NCBI RefSeq assembly: GCF_025628965.1 | Contig: NZ_JAOTEN010000001.1 | Coordinates: 248,001 to 312,000 of the forward strand | Length of the DNA stretch: 64,000 nucleotides | Reading direction: 5' to 3' | Origin: Chryseobacterium gilvum | GTDB lineage: Bacteria; Bacteroidota; Bacteroidia; Flavobacteriales; Weeksellaceae | Shown: positions 1 to 7,950 of the stretch, piece after piece | How positions within the stretch are numbered: the first letter of the stretch is position 1 | Layout of the letters: each line of letters begins with the position of its first letter | Position numbers and translations under genes: made by a program | Notes under the pieces: generated by a model | The model's database searches: none | The model's input: the letters and a program-made list of their open reading frames with translations, nothing else | Told to the model about the DNA's origin: nothing

Positions 1-1
1 T

Positions 2-490
2 TTAATCATTACACCCAAAAAAGGAGTTTCACCAAATATTGTGCACGAAGCTTTTTCTTCGGAGCAAATCATTTTAGTTGGCGGAAAAAACGTAGATGCA
101 GAAGATTTTAATGAAGTAGTACAGACCCAAGATTTTAAAAAAATTGAAGAATGGCTGAAACAGGAAAAATGGTACGGAACAACGGGTGATATGGAACATC
201 TTTTCCAGTTTTGGCTGCTCAATTTTGGACATAAACCGAATTTCCGGCCGAATTATATTGTTCCGAATTTAAATTCAATCATCCGCTGTCTGAAAGGCGG
301 AACCGGATTAGCCGTGATTCCTGATTTTTTATGTAAAAATGAAATAGAAACCGGCGATGTAAAAAAGATCTGGGAAGGCAACAAAAAACTGGAAAATACA
401 CTGTATTTTGGATGTCGCAAAAAGACGATGTATCAACAGGAAATTGATCATATTAAAAGTTTGTTCAGGCAGGTAATGGTTAGAATTTAA
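2..490 (+). CDS. LysR-family transcriptional regulator, C-terminal part (5' end outside window)
   Basis: The reading frame is open from base 2 and ends at TAA 488-490, so the gene continues to the left of the window. The internal GTG at 41 is not a credible start because the frame upstream is open and in register. The visible 160 or so residues look like the second half of a LysR-type effector-binding domain. A segment around FRPNYIVPNLNSIIRCLKGG, followed by GLAVIPDFL, is the usual region near the end of that fold ('specific positions checked, then always available to the promoter'). No DNA-binding helix-turn-helix is visible because it would lie in the missing N-terminus. The next gene on the same strand is an aldo/keto reductase 122 bases away, a possible target. 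The ligand is unknown. Confidence 0.75.
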   Translation, partial: LIITPKKGVSPNIVHEAFSSEQIILVGGKNVDAEDFNEVVQTQDFKKIEEWLKQEKWYGTTGDMEHLFQFWLLNFGHKPNFRPNYIVPNLNSIIRCLKGGTGLAVIPDFLCKNEIETGDVKKIWEGNKKLENTLYFGCRKKTMYQQEIDHIKSLFRQVMVRI

Positions 491-612
491 TTAGAAATTA
501 GAGATTAGGAATAAGAACAGATAAATATCATCAATTTTCGGTAAAATGAGAATTAAAAAAATTAAAAATTTTATCGGAAATTTGAATCAAACTAAAATTA
601 AAATAAACAATT

Positions 613-1488
613 ATGCAACAAAAAACATATACAGGACAACCTGTAATCACATTGAATAACGGGGTTGAAATCCCGGCTTTAGGATTTGGAGTCTGGCAAA
701 TGGAGAATCTGCAGGAATGTGAAAGTGCTGTTATTAAAGCCATTGAGACCGGTTACAGAATGATCGATACTGCTTCTATTTATCAAAATGAAACCGCGGT
801 AGGGAATGCCATAAGAAACAGCGGGATAAATAGGGACGAGCTGTTTATCACTTCAAAACTTTGGGTTCAGAGCCACGGATATGAAAATACCAAAAGCGCA
901 TTCCAGAGAACGCTCGACAGGCTGCAGTTGGATGATCTTGATATGTACCTTATTCATTGGCCTTTCGGAGATTTTCTGGGAGCCTGGAAAGCGATGGAAG
1001 AATTGTATCAGGAAGGAAAGATTAAGGCAATTGGGGTTTGTAATTTTACCATTGAAAAGCTGGAGGAATTAAAGGCAAATTCAAACGTACTCCCTGTAAT
1101 AAATCAGATCGAATTGCATCCTTTGTTTCAGCAAAAAGAGCTGCAGGTGTATAACAAAGAAAATAATATCATTACTCAACCATGGAGCCCGCTTGGAAAC
1201 GGCAATGCCGAACTTTTAGAGCAAGAAGATTTAAAAAATATTGCAGAAAAGCATCATAAAACGGTTGCTCAGGTTATTTTAAGATGGCATCTGCAGGAAG
1301 GGTTCTGTGTGATTCCAAAATCGGTAACGCCGTCCAGAATTGAAGAAAATTTTAATGTTTTTGATTTTGAACTTACGGAAGAAGAAATGAATATTGTCCG
1401 TTCATTAGACACCGGAAAGAGATTGTTTTTCGACCCGAAAGATCCGGTTTGGGAACAAAAAATGCTGAATTCTGTGGCAGATATATAA
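613..1488 (+). CDS. Aldo/keto reductase (2,5-diketo-D-gluconate reductase-like)
   Basis: A 291-residue NAD(P)H-dependent oxidoreductase with a TIM-barrel fold, cytosolic, reducing aldehydes or ketones. The catalytic tetrad of the family is visible: Asp52 and Tyr57 in the stretch IDTASIYQNE, Lys82 in ITSKLW, and His115 in LIHWPFG. The family signatures near the N-terminus (GVEIPALGFGVW) and the IGVCNF and QPWSPLG segments are all present. Length is normal for the small monomeric bacterial AKR group (AKR5-like). It lies alone between the LysR fragment and a strong convergent terminator. The physiological substrate cannot be told from sequence; detoxification of reactive aldehydes or sugar metabolism are both plausible. 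Confidence 0.9.
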   Translation: MQQKTYTGQPVITLNNGVEIPALGFGVWQMENLQECESAVIKAIETGYRMIDTASIYQNETAVGNAIRNSGINRDELFITSKLWVQSHGYENTKSAFQRTLDRLQLDDLDMYLIHWPFGDFLGAWKAMEELYQEGKIKAIGVCNFTIEKLEELKANSNVLPVINQIELHPLFQQKELQVYNKENNIITQPWSPLGNGNAELLEQEDLKNIAEKHHKTVAQVILRWHLQEGFCVIPKSVTPSRIEENFNVFDFELTEEEMNIVRSLDTGKRLFFDPKDPVWEQKMLNSVADI

Positions 1489-1504
1489 CGATAGAAACGT
1501 AATT

Positions 1505-1541
1505 TAAAAAGCTCTTTCAGATCATTCTGAAAGAGCTTTTT
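1505..1541. terminator. Bidirectional rho-independent terminator
   Basis: The arms around GCTCTTTCAGA and TCTGAAAGAGC form a perfect stem with a 4-base loop. Flanking A and T runs give a U-tail on both strands. It lies between the convergent aldo/keto reductase (+) and mpl (-). Confidence 0.9.
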
Positions 1542-1547
1542 AAATTA

Positions 1548-2885
1548 TTATTTTGTTAAATCCAATCCTCCGAAATTACCCGAGCTCATCATGAGAAAAA
1601 CACCTTTACTTTTATCTAAAGTTTGCCAATACGCGTGAAGTTCTGCGGCATTGGTGAAGACTTTTAAATTTTCATTTTTAAATTTTTCTTTGATCAGTTC
1701 CGGTGAAATCGCATCCATTCTTTTGATTTTTAAAGCATCTTCAGAATAGAAAACCACTGCTTCATCAAGACCGTCCATGGCATGGTCATATTGTTCTAGA
1801 AATATTGGATTCAGGCTAGAATAGGTATGAAGTTCCAGGAAACCATATTTTTTTTCATTTCTAAACTGCTCATTAAGGGCTTTCACAGCAGCTTTTACTT
1901 TACTAGGAGCATGGGCAAAATCTTTATAAAGCGTTCCATTGTCTTCTCTTTCTACTTTTTCAAGACGTTTTGAAGCCCCTTTGAAACTCATGATCGCTTC
2001 ATAAAAATCTTCATCCATAATTCCCAAAGTATGGCAAATATGTCTTGCTCCTTCCAGATTCAGGAGATTATGAGCGCCGAAAACAGAAAGTGGGATATCA
2101 CCAATCTCTGTTTTAAGATGTACTTTTCCGGAGATGATCTCGTATTCCGGTGTTTTGTAAGGTATCTTTCTGAAATAATTTTCGGCAGATTCCACTACTT
2201 TTACTACTTCAGGATCTTCTTCATTATAGACTAAAACGCCTCCTGCGGTAATGCTTGCCGTAAATTTTCTGAACTGCTCGATATAATCGTCAAATGTTTT
2301 AAAAACATTAATATGATCCCATGCAATTCCGCTCATTAAAGCGATATTCGGCTGATACAGCAAAAATTTTGAGCGCAGATCGATCGGGGAAGAAAGATAT
2401 TCATCTCCTTCCAACACCATAAAATCATTGTCTTCGGTCAATTTGACCATGCAGTCGAAGCCTTCCAGTTGCGCTCCCACCATATAATCAACATCTTTAC
2501 TGTGAAAGTTCAAAACATGAAGAATCATGGAGGTAATGGTGGTTTTCCCGTGAGAACCTGCGATAACCACTCTGGTTTTGTTTTTTGACTGCTCGTAGAG
2601 AAATTCCGGGTAAGAATAAATTTTCAGACCCAATTCTTTTGCTTTTGCCAGCTCGGGATTATCCTGATGTGCGTGCATACCGAGAATGACAGCATCAATT
2701 TCGGAAGTGATTTTTTCCGGGAACCAACCCAGTTCCAGAGGTAAGATTCCTTTATTTTCCAATCTTGATTTTGAGGGTTCAAAGATAGCATCATCTGAGC
2801 CGGAAACTTCATAGCCTTTATCTTTTAAGGCAATAGCAAGGTTGTGCATCGCACTTCCGCCAATGGCAATGAAATGAGTTTTCAA
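1548..2885 (-). CDS. mpl: UDP-N-acetylmuramate:L-Ala-gamma-D-Glu-meso-DAP ligase (murein peptide ligase)
   Basis: A 445-residue Mur-ligase family protein. It starts with a Rossmann-like UDP-binding motif (IAIGGSAMHNLAIAL), carries the ATP-binding loop GSHGKT at residues 110-115, and continues through the central and C-terminal Mur ligase domains. Mpl joins recycled cell-wall tripeptide to UDP-MurNAc in the cytosol, bypassing part of de novo peptidoglycan precursor synthesis. MurC homologues are similar, but the early GGSAMHNLA segment and the length fit Mpl better. It is the last gene of a tight minus-strand group (Nudix, acyltransferase, lipoprotein, mpl), lying 9 bases after the lipoprotein, and ends at the strong convergent terminator. 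Confidence 0.87.
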   Translation of the reverse strand: MKTHFIAIGGSAMHNLAIALKDKGYEVSGSDDAIFEPSKSRLENKGILPLELGWFPEKITSEIDAVILGMHAHQDNPELAKAKELGLKIYSYPEFLYEQSKNKTRVVIAGSHGKTTITSMILHVLNFHSKDVDYMVGAQLEGFDCMVKLTEDNDFMVLEGDEYLSSPIDLRSKFLLYQPNIALMSGIAWDHINVFKTFDDYIEQFRKFTASITAGGVLVYNEEDPEVVKVVESAENYFRKIPYKTPEYEIISGKVHLKTEIGDIPLSVFGAHNLLNLEGARHICHTLGIMDEDFYEAIMSFKGASKRLEKVEREDNGTLYKDFAHAPSKVKAAVKALNEQFRNEKKYGFLELHTYSSLNPIFLEQYDHAMDGLDEAVVFYSEDALKIKRMDAISPELIKEKFKNENLKVFTNAAELHAYWQTLDKSKGVFLMMSSGNFGGLDLTK

Positions 2886-2894
2886 TTGTATGTG

Positions 2895-3332
2895 TTAATT
2901 TTTAATGTTTTTTTGTATGATTTTTTGAAAAGCTTCAACAATATTGTTCCAGTTTTTCCTGTGTTGAGGCATGATAAGACTTGCATCTGTTTTACTGGCG
3001 CTATTTCTGCCTTTTTTAACGGTGATCACAATAGAAACGTGGTCATACAGTTTCTTGTGATCTTCTGCAATCTGCCTGAAATTGTTCTGATTAATGATTT
3101 CATTGAGGTTTTCAAGCTCGTTATCGGTAAGTGTAAAATCAGTTTTAAAAGTTTTTTCCTTATTTTCAAAAGAATAATGAACATGAGTTCCTTTGATGAT
3201 AAGATTTTCATAAACAGGGGCGTAACCACCGCTTTGAGAATAACTGATGTCAAAATCCGAATACGCTTTCTGGCTGCTGCAGGAAACGGTGATTAAGATC
3301 AGTAATACTATTCCTATTAATTTTTTCATCAC
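2895..3332 (-). CDS. Small putative lipoprotein
   Basis: A 145-residue protein with a short signal peptide ending in a lipobox (VSCSS; the Cys is near residue 18), so it is probably lipidated and anchored in a membrane facing the periplasm. The mature part is about 125 residues, rich in Lys and Asn, with alternating beta-type segments such as HVHYSFENKEKTFKTDFTL, and no enzyme motif that I recognise. It sits 4 bases downstream of the acyltransferase and 9 bases upstream of mpl, so it is probably cotranscribed with both. The context of phospholipid and peptidoglycan precursor genes suggests an envelope role, but this is inference only. Confidence 0.7.
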   Translation of the reverse strand: MMKKLIGIVLLILITVSCSSQKAYSDFDISYSQSGGYAPVYENLIIKGTHVHYSFENKEKTFKTDFTLTDNELENLNEIINQNNFRQIAEDHKKLYDHVSIVITVKKGRNSASKTDASLIMPQHRKNWNNIVEAFQKIIQKNIKN

Positions 3333-3336
3333 TATT

Positions 3337-4140
3337 TTAGCTATCCGTTGAGCTGTCTGTTTTTTTTGATTTCAGTTCTTCATCATAGGTATGAAGAATG
3401 TTGAAGTCTTCGGTCTGCTCAATCGCTGTCATTATTTTGAGAAGAATCTGCTGCGCATTTTCTTTATCATAATCAATATCGAGCGGCTTTTTAAATTCCA
3501 TCGTAGGTTTTACACCGGTAACTTTTACCCGAAGCCCTTTTTTGTCAAACGCTCTTCTAAACCCGTTTATTTTAATGGGAATCACGATAGGACGCTGATT
3601 TTTCACCAGTTTTGCGGTTCCTTTTCTTCCCTGTGCGAAAGCTGCCGTTGTACCTTGTGGAAAAGTGGCCACCCAACCGTTATCTAAAGCTTTCATAATA
3701 TTGTCGATCTCATTAAGATCCACCATTCTGTTTACATTTTTCCCTTCTGCTCTCCAGGTTCTTTTTACGGTTACGGCTCCTGCAATTTTAAATATTTTAG
3801 GAAGAATGCCTTTGTTCATGGTTTCCTCAGCGGCAACGTAGTAGAAATCAATTTTCGGATTAAGCAGGTAGATCGGATTCTTAATGGTATTCAGATACCC
3901 GTTATTAACGGCACAAAATGCGTGATACATTGCCGCCACATCTGCAAAGTAGGTTTGATGATTGGAAACGAAAAGCACATTGGAATCCGGAAGATCAACC
4001 AAATTTTCTGTTCCGGTAATTTTAAGTTTATTAAAGCCGTTAAATCTTCTGTATGAAACGATTCCCAGAATGAAAATGATAAACCTCTTTAAAAAATAGG
4101 GGGTACCGAATGAATCAGTAAAAATGTTTTTCTTCGCCAT
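3337..4140 (-). CDS. 1-acyl-sn-glycerol-3-phosphate acyltransferase-like protein (PlsC family)
   Basis: A 267-residue membrane-associated acyltransferase that would add the second acyl chain to lysophosphatidate or a related acceptor. Motif I reads SNHQTYFADV, with five rather than the classical four residues between the His and the Asp. Motif III reads FPQGTTAAFAQG in place of the common FPEGTRS. A later IVIPIKINGF corresponds to the usual VP-containing motif IV. An N-terminal hydrophobic segment (FIIFILGIVSY) fits membrane association. It starts 29 bases after the Nudix stop, in the same transcription unit. The acceptor could be a glycerolipid or an ornithine/glycine-type lipid; the sequence does not decide. 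Confidence 0.78.
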   Translation of the reverse strand: MAKKNIFTDSFGTPYFLKRFIIFILGIVSYRRFNGFNKLKITGTENLVDLPDSNVLFVSNHQTYFADVAAMYHAFCAVNNGYLNTIKNPIYLLNPKIDFYYVAAEETMNKGILPKIFKIAGAVTVKRTWRAEGKNVNRMVDLNEIDNIMKALDNGWVATFPQGTTAAFAQGRKGTAKLVKNQRPIVIPIKINGFRRAFDKKGLRVKVTGVKPTMEFKKPLDIDYDKENAQQILLKIMTAIEQTEDFNILHTYDEELKSKKTDSSTDS

Positions 4141-4169
4141 TTTTCAATTAAACATAATAAAGTGCAAAG

Positions 4170-4799
4170 TTACATTTTTTTAATCAACTGGCTGAATTCG
4201 CTGAGGATCATTGCGGTGGCTCCCCAGATAATGTATCCGTTAAAATTGATAACCGGAACTTCTTTGCCTCCTGCTCCCGGTAAAGCCATGATTTCCGGCC
4301 TGTCCGGAAGGTTTAAAAATGAAGTAATGGGAAATTCAATAACCTCTACAGCTTCACTTTGTTGTAAAACAAATACCGGATTTTTGGATGTGTAAGAAAT
4401 ATAAGGGTACACATAAAAATTGCTGGGCGGGATATAGATGGGGGACATTTCCCGGATGATTCTCACATAATGCTTTTCGAGGCCGATCTCTTCCGATGTT
4501 TCACGAATGGCAGTTTCTGCAAAATTCTGATCTGTTTCTTCACGTTTTCCACCGGGTAAAGAGATTTGACCGCTGTGACGGTCCCGCTCATTTTCTGTCC
4601 GTTGTATGAGTGGAAAATACCATTCATGATCTCTGAGATATAAAACGATGTTTACGGCAGCGAATTTCGGATTTTTTTCTAAAATCTGCTCATGCGTAAG
4701 GACTGCACGATAAGGGGGTGAAAAAATCCCGTGTGCATTGGCTCCTTCTAAGGCCGCTTTCTTGATTTTCGTAAGTAAATCTTTTCCAAAACTTTCCAT
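4170..4799 (-). CDS. Nudix hydrolase, CoA pyrophosphatase-like (NudL/NUDT7 group)
   Basis: A 209-residue Nudix enzyme. The Nudix box is GGKREE...TAIRETSEEIGL, with the spacing seen in coenzyme A diphosphatases. Upstream of it, LIQRTENERDRHSGQISLPG matches the UPF0035/NuCoA motif that marks enzymes cleaving CoA and acyl-CoA to phosphopantetheine and 3',5'-ADP. It is probably cytosolic. It heads the minus-strand group Nudix, PlsC-like acyltransferase, lipoprotein, mpl; a CoA-handling enzyme beside an acyltransferase makes metabolic sense. Its ATG lies only four bases after a consensus -7 box, which suggests a leaderless transcript. Substrate choice is inferred from motif similarity. Confidence 0.83.
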   Translation of the reverse strand: MESFGKDLLTKIKKAALEGANAHGIFSPPYRAVLTHEQILEKNPKFAAVNIVLYLRDHEWYFPLIQRTENERDRHSGQISLPGGKREETDQNFAETAIRETSEEIGLEKHYVRIIREMSPIYIPPSNFYVYPYISYTSKNPVFVLQQSEAVEVIEFPITSFLNLPDRPEIMALPGAGGKEVPVINFNGYIIWGATAMILSEFSQLIKKM

Positions 4800-4803
4800 A
4801 TCT

Positions 4804-4811
4804 CAAATTTA
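4804..4811 (-). promoter_or_regulatory. -7 box TAAATTTG for the Nudix operon
   Basis: Read on the minus strand this is a perfect TAnnTTTG Bacteroidota -7 element. Only four bases separate it from the Nudix ATG, so transcription would begin at or beside the start codon. Confidence 0.55.
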
Positions 4812-4865
4812 GCAATATATCTTTGAGGAAGTATAATTTTGATTTAAAATTAAAGTAATCTTACT

Positions 4866-4890
4866 AAAAAAACCTCCGGAAAACCGGAGG
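4866..4890 (-). terminator. Rho-independent terminator of the RNase E/G gene
   Basis: CCTCCGG and CCGGAGG form a perfect 7-bp GC-rich stem with an AAAA loop (4873-4890). On the minus strand the stem is followed by a run of seven T. It lies just after the stop of the RNase E/G gene. Confidence 0.92.
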
Positions 4891-4903
4891 CTGTGATTTT
4901 GTT

Positions 4904-6463
4904 TTAATTAGAATATCCTGATACTTCTTCTTTTTCAGAATTGTAAATTTTGTATTCTAAATACTTGAAAGAATCCCTTGGAATGATGGTTACCCATTTT
5001 TTATATTTTATAAACCATTTCATCTGGATGCTTTTAATGCCTTTGGTAAGGTACGCTTCCACGAAAGGGTGCACATGAAGATAAAGCTTTCCTTTATCTT
5101 TCTGCATAATATTTCTGATGGTTTCTTCCATCCTTTCCACAATAACAATAGGCGCTACGATTTCTCCGTCTTTGTTAGGGTTTTCTTCTTTGGTGTCGAT
5201 TTGTTTTTCCGGACGGTTTCTCTGTCTTGTAATCTGTATCAGTCCAAATTTACTTGGCGGTAAGATTTTATGACGGGCTTTGTCACGGCTCATTTCGTTT
5301 TTGAAATGTTCGTACAAATCTTTTCTGTGGTCTGGGTTGATCATGTCGATAAAATCTACAACGATGATGCCGCCCATGTCGCGAAGACGAAGCTGTCTTG
5401 CTATTTCTGTCGCTGCCATTTTATTCACATACAGTGCATGTTCTTTGGTGGCAGAATTTCCGTTTGTGATGTTATTTCCGGAATTCACGTCGATTACGTG
5501 TAAGGCTTCTGTGTGCTCAATAACGAGATACGCGCCTTTTGAACTTGGAATATTAACGTGTTTGCCAAAGCTTTGTTTAAGCTGTTTTTCTACGTTGTAA
5601 TATTCCAGAAGAGGAATGTGAGAGTTATAAAACTGTACAATGTTTTTTCTTTCGGGAGCAATGACTTCGATATACATCTTCATTTCTTCTACCATTTGCT
5701 CATCATCACAGAAGATGTTTACAAAATCCTGGTTGAAGTTATCTCTTAAAATAGAGGATGCTTTATCATCTTCGCTCAATACTTTTGAAGGGATTTTATT
5801 CTTCTGAATATTCTTAAAAGTATTTTCCCATTTCTGAACCAGCAGATTCATATCGTTATGAAGGTCTGCTACTTTTTTGCCTTCGGCAACGGTTCTTATT
5901 ATCACTCCGAAGCCTTCCGGCTTGATGCTGTCAATAAGTGTACGAAGCCTTACTTTTTCTTCGGTACTGGCGATTTTTTTAGAAATAGAAACTTTATTAT
6001 CGAAAGGAATTAACACCAAAAAACGGCCGGTTAAAGAGATCTGAGTAGAAATTCTCGGCCCTTTTGTAGAGATGGGTTCTTTGGTAATCTGTAACAGGAT
6101 AATATCGTCTTTTGCGAAGATTTTGTCTACGGTTCCGTTTTTATCGATTTCGGGCTGGATCTCAAAATTCTTTAAGCTCGAGGTGCTTTGTTTTTTTGAA
6201 ATAGAATCTTTTAAAAACTTTTTATACGTAAGAAACTGCGGTCCCAGATCCTGATAATGCAGGAAAGCATCTTTATTGTAGCCGATATTTACAAATGCTG
6301 CATTAAGGTTGGGTGCTATTTTTTTTACTTTTCCGATGAATAAATCTCCGACTACAAAATCATTTTTGTCTTCCTCTTCATGAAGTTCACATAGTCTTCC
6401 GTCTTCCAGCAAAGCAATTTTTGTAAGCTCATCCTCATGAGAAACTATAAGTTCTTTCTTCAT
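4904..6463 (-). CDS. rng: Ribonuclease E/G family endoribonuclease
   Basis: A 519-residue cytosolic endoribonuclease acting in rRNA processing and mRNA turnover. The N-terminal region holds an S1 RNA-binding domain (VGDLFIGKVKKIAPNLNAAFVNIG, with DAFLHYQDL). The catalytic region follows, with the metal-binding aspartates in VIDVNSGN and in the RLRDMGGIIVVDFIDM segment. The C-terminus ends soon after the catalytic core, as in RNase G, with no long E. coli RNase E-type scaffold tail. Upstream in the same direction are a 29-residue basic protein and HU. A GC-rich terminator follows immediately. The start at 6463 gives the usual family beginning MKKELIVS. Confidence 0.92.
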   Translation of the reverse strand: MKKELIVSHEDELTKIALLEDGRLCELHEEEDKNDFVVGDLFIGKVKKIAPNLNAAFVNIGYNKDAFLHYQDLGPQFLTYKKFLKDSISKKQSTSSLKNFEIQPEIDKNGTVDKIFAKDDIILLQITKEPISTKGPRISTQISLTGRFLVLIPFDNKVSISKKIASTEEKVRLRTLIDSIKPEGFGVIIRTVAEGKKVADLHNDMNLLVQKWENTFKNIQKNKIPSKVLSEDDKASSILRDNFNQDFVNIFCDDEQMVEEMKMYIEVIAPERKNIVQFYNSHIPLLEYYNVEKQLKQSFGKHVNIPSSKGAYLVIEHTEALHVIDVNSGNNITNGNSATKEHALYVNKMAATEIARQLRLRDMGGIIVVDFIDMINPDHRKDLYEHFKNEMSRDKARHKILPPSKFGLIQITRQRNRPEKQIDTKEENPNKDGEIVAPIVIVERMEETIRNIMQKDKGKLYLHVHPFVEAYLTKGIKSIQMKWFIKYKKWVTIIPRDSFKYLEYKIYNSEKEEVSGYSN

Positions 6464-6607
6464 TTTGTTAAAGATAAATTTTTTGTAAGATTAGAGAATC
6501 AGATTGGGCGATTAATATCATTTTAAATTTAATAATTAAATCTGTAAAAATGAATAAAATGTGGTACCATGTCTGATTTTTTTTCCATAAATCCTATGGT
6601 AACAAAC

Positions 6608-6650
6608 AAAAATATAGTCGGTGAATTTTAAAATAAAAAACACCAACTAT
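6608..6650 (-). terminator. Probable terminator of the 29-residue protein gene
   Basis: ATAGTTGGTG and CACCGACTAT on the minus strand pair with one G-U wobble across a 17-base AT-rich loop (arms at 6641-6650 and 6614-6623). They are followed by an ATTTTTG tail. The long loop lowers confidence. Confidence 0.5.
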
Positions 6651-6678
6651 ATGATTATATGAAATATCTCCAGTGAGA

Positions 6679-6768
6679 TTATTTTTTCTTATGTCTGTTC
6701 GCTCTTCTTCTTTTCTTTCTCTTGTGAGTTGCAACCTTGTGTCTTTTTCTTTTCTTTCCGCTTGGCAT
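6679..6768 (-). CDS. 29-residue Arg/Lys/His-rich small protein
   Basis: An ORF running from ATG at 6768 to TAA at 6679-6681 encodes 29 residues starting MPSGKKRKRHKVATHKRKKR. About two thirds of the residues are Lys, Arg or His, and it ends in HKKK. There is no hydrophobic segment. Such composition fits a ribosomal or nucleic-acid-binding peptide. Bacteroidota ribosomes carry small lineage-specific basic proteins (bTHX-like proteins; bL38 has been described for Flavobacterium johnsoniae), but I cannot assign it to one of these from memory of sequence. It lies between HU and RNase E/G on the same strand and has its own downstream hairpin. The ORF is short, but its composition and neighbours make it credible. 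Confidence 0.72.
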   Translation of the reverse strand: MPSGKKRKRHKVATHKRKKRRRANRHKKK

Positions 6769-6810
6769 AATGTTAAATTTTTATGTAACTAGTTAATATT
6801 TAATTAATTT

Positions 6811-7101
6811 TTATTTTACTGCAACTTTCGTTTTTACTTTTTCCACAAAAGATTTTGAAGGTTTGAAAGCAGGGATATTGTGAGCTGGGATTTCTATTGC
6901 AGTGTTTTTAGAGATGTTTCTTCCCGTTTTTGCTGCTCTGGTTTTAACAATAAAAGACCCAAAACCTCTTAAGTAAACATTGTCTCCATTATACATAGAA
7001 GTCCTGATCTCCTGCATAAAAGCTTCTACAACTTTCTGTGTTTCATTCTTTTCTGTTCCCAACTTGTTTGAGATGGTGTTTACCAATTCTGCCTTTGTCA
7101 T
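6811..7101 (-). CDS. HU-family DNA-binding protein
   Basis: A 96-residue nucleoid protein of the HU/IHF family that binds and bends DNA as a dimer. The N-terminal helical part (MTKAELVNTISNKLGTEKNE) is followed by the beta-arm region with the family signature GFGSFIVKTRAAKTGRNISK and by IPAHNIPAFKPSKSF, the usual end of the fold. The length is that of canonical HU. It has a near-ideal upstream promoter (TTTG, 21 bases, TAAATTTG) and an AAGGA stretch just before the ATG. The 29-residue basic protein follows 42 bases downstream. Confidence 0.95.
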   Translation of the reverse strand: MTKAELVNTISNKLGTEKNETQKVVEAFMQEIRTSMYNGDNVYLRGFGSFIVKTRAAKTGRNISKNTAIEIPAHNIPAFKPSKSFVEKVKTKVAVK

Positions 7102-7131
7102 TTCCTTTTTAAATTTTAAATTTTAGGTGTG

Positions 7132-7164
7132 CAAATTTAGTTAAAAAAAATGAATTGGTGCAAA
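7132..7164 (-). promoter_or_regulatory. Consensus Bacteroidota promoter of the HU gene
   Basis: On the minus strand, TTTG (7161-7164) is separated by 21 bases from TAAATTTG (7132-7139). This matches the known -33/-7 consensus of Bacteroidota primary sigma factors. The ATG follows about 30 bases downstream. Confidence 0.8.
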
Positions 7165-7239
7165 TTAGTATGAAAAATATTTGGCTTAAACTGCTGAGAA
7201 TTTTATATTTAGTAGGGATACTGTCGCTGTTAATATGAT

Positions 7240-7911
7240 TTACATGCTAGAATTGTAGTAGCCGTTTTCTACACAGAAGCGAATCAGGTGCAGTTTTGTT
7301 TTCAGCCCCAGCTTTTCTGTAAGCCGGTTGATATACGTATCTATGGTTCTGGTACTGAGGTTGAGTTTTTCCCCGATTTCTTTATTGCTGAAGCCTTCAT
7401 AGCAGAATTTCATTAAAATGATCTCGGTAGAAGACAGCTCTTCCTGGCTTTTCTTCTGCCGGTCCATATACTCCTGAACGGCTAAAGGCTGTTCCTGCCA
7501 TTTTTGCGTATAGGCTTGATAATCAAAGGTATTGGATGCGATATTGCCTTTAATGATATCGCGGATGATATGGCTGTTTTTCTGACAATAGTATACATTT
7601 GGGATTTTGGCAATAATCTCTGCCATATCTTCCTGATACGTTCCGGAGTAGGTAATGATGGGGGTTTCTGTGTTGGTTTTACGAATAAATTTTATGGCTT
7701 CTACACCGCTGAGAACGGGCATAAACAGTTCTATAATAAAAACATCTTCCTGTCTTCTGTATATTCTGTTGATCAATTCGTGACCGTTATTGCAGTCATT
7801 CAGAAGCATGTAAAACGGATTTTCCAAGAGCATTTTGATCATTATTTTTTTAAAATAAAAATCACTGTCAGCGATAGAAAAACGAACCATACTGGTTAAT
7901 GTTTTGCTCAT
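7240..7911 (-). CDS. Orphan LuxR/NarL-type response regulator with Glu at the phosphoacceptor site
   Basis: A 223-residue protein with a receiver-like domain (about 1-120) and a LuxR-type helix-turn-helix (about 155-220, GFSNKEIGEKLNLSTRTIDTYINRL). The receiver keeps acidic residues near the start (Asp15, Asp17), a Thr/Ser in ITYSGT and the conserved Lys at 111. At the place of the phosphorylated Asp it reads FIIELFMPVLSG, with Glu61. A Glu there often mimics phosphorylation, so the protein may be active without a kinase, and no kinase gene is adjacent. It is transcribed divergently from tssO, which makes it the likely regulator of this T6SS locus. Its targets are inferred, not shown. Confidence 0.85.
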   Translation of the reverse strand: MSKTLTSMVRFSIADSDFYFKKIMIKMLLENPFYMLLNDCNNGHELINRIYRRQEDVFIIELFMPVLSGVEAIKFIRKTNTETPIITYSGTYQEDMAEIIAKIPNVYYCQKNSHIIRDIIKGNIASNTFDYQAYTQKWQEQPLAVQEYMDRQKKSQEELSSTEIILMKFCYEGFSNKEIGEKLNLSTRTIDTYINRLTEKLGLKTKLHLIRFCVENGYYNSSM

Positions 7912-7950
7912 TCTAATTGTAATTTGGTGTGGTAGAAATAAATTTCGTCA

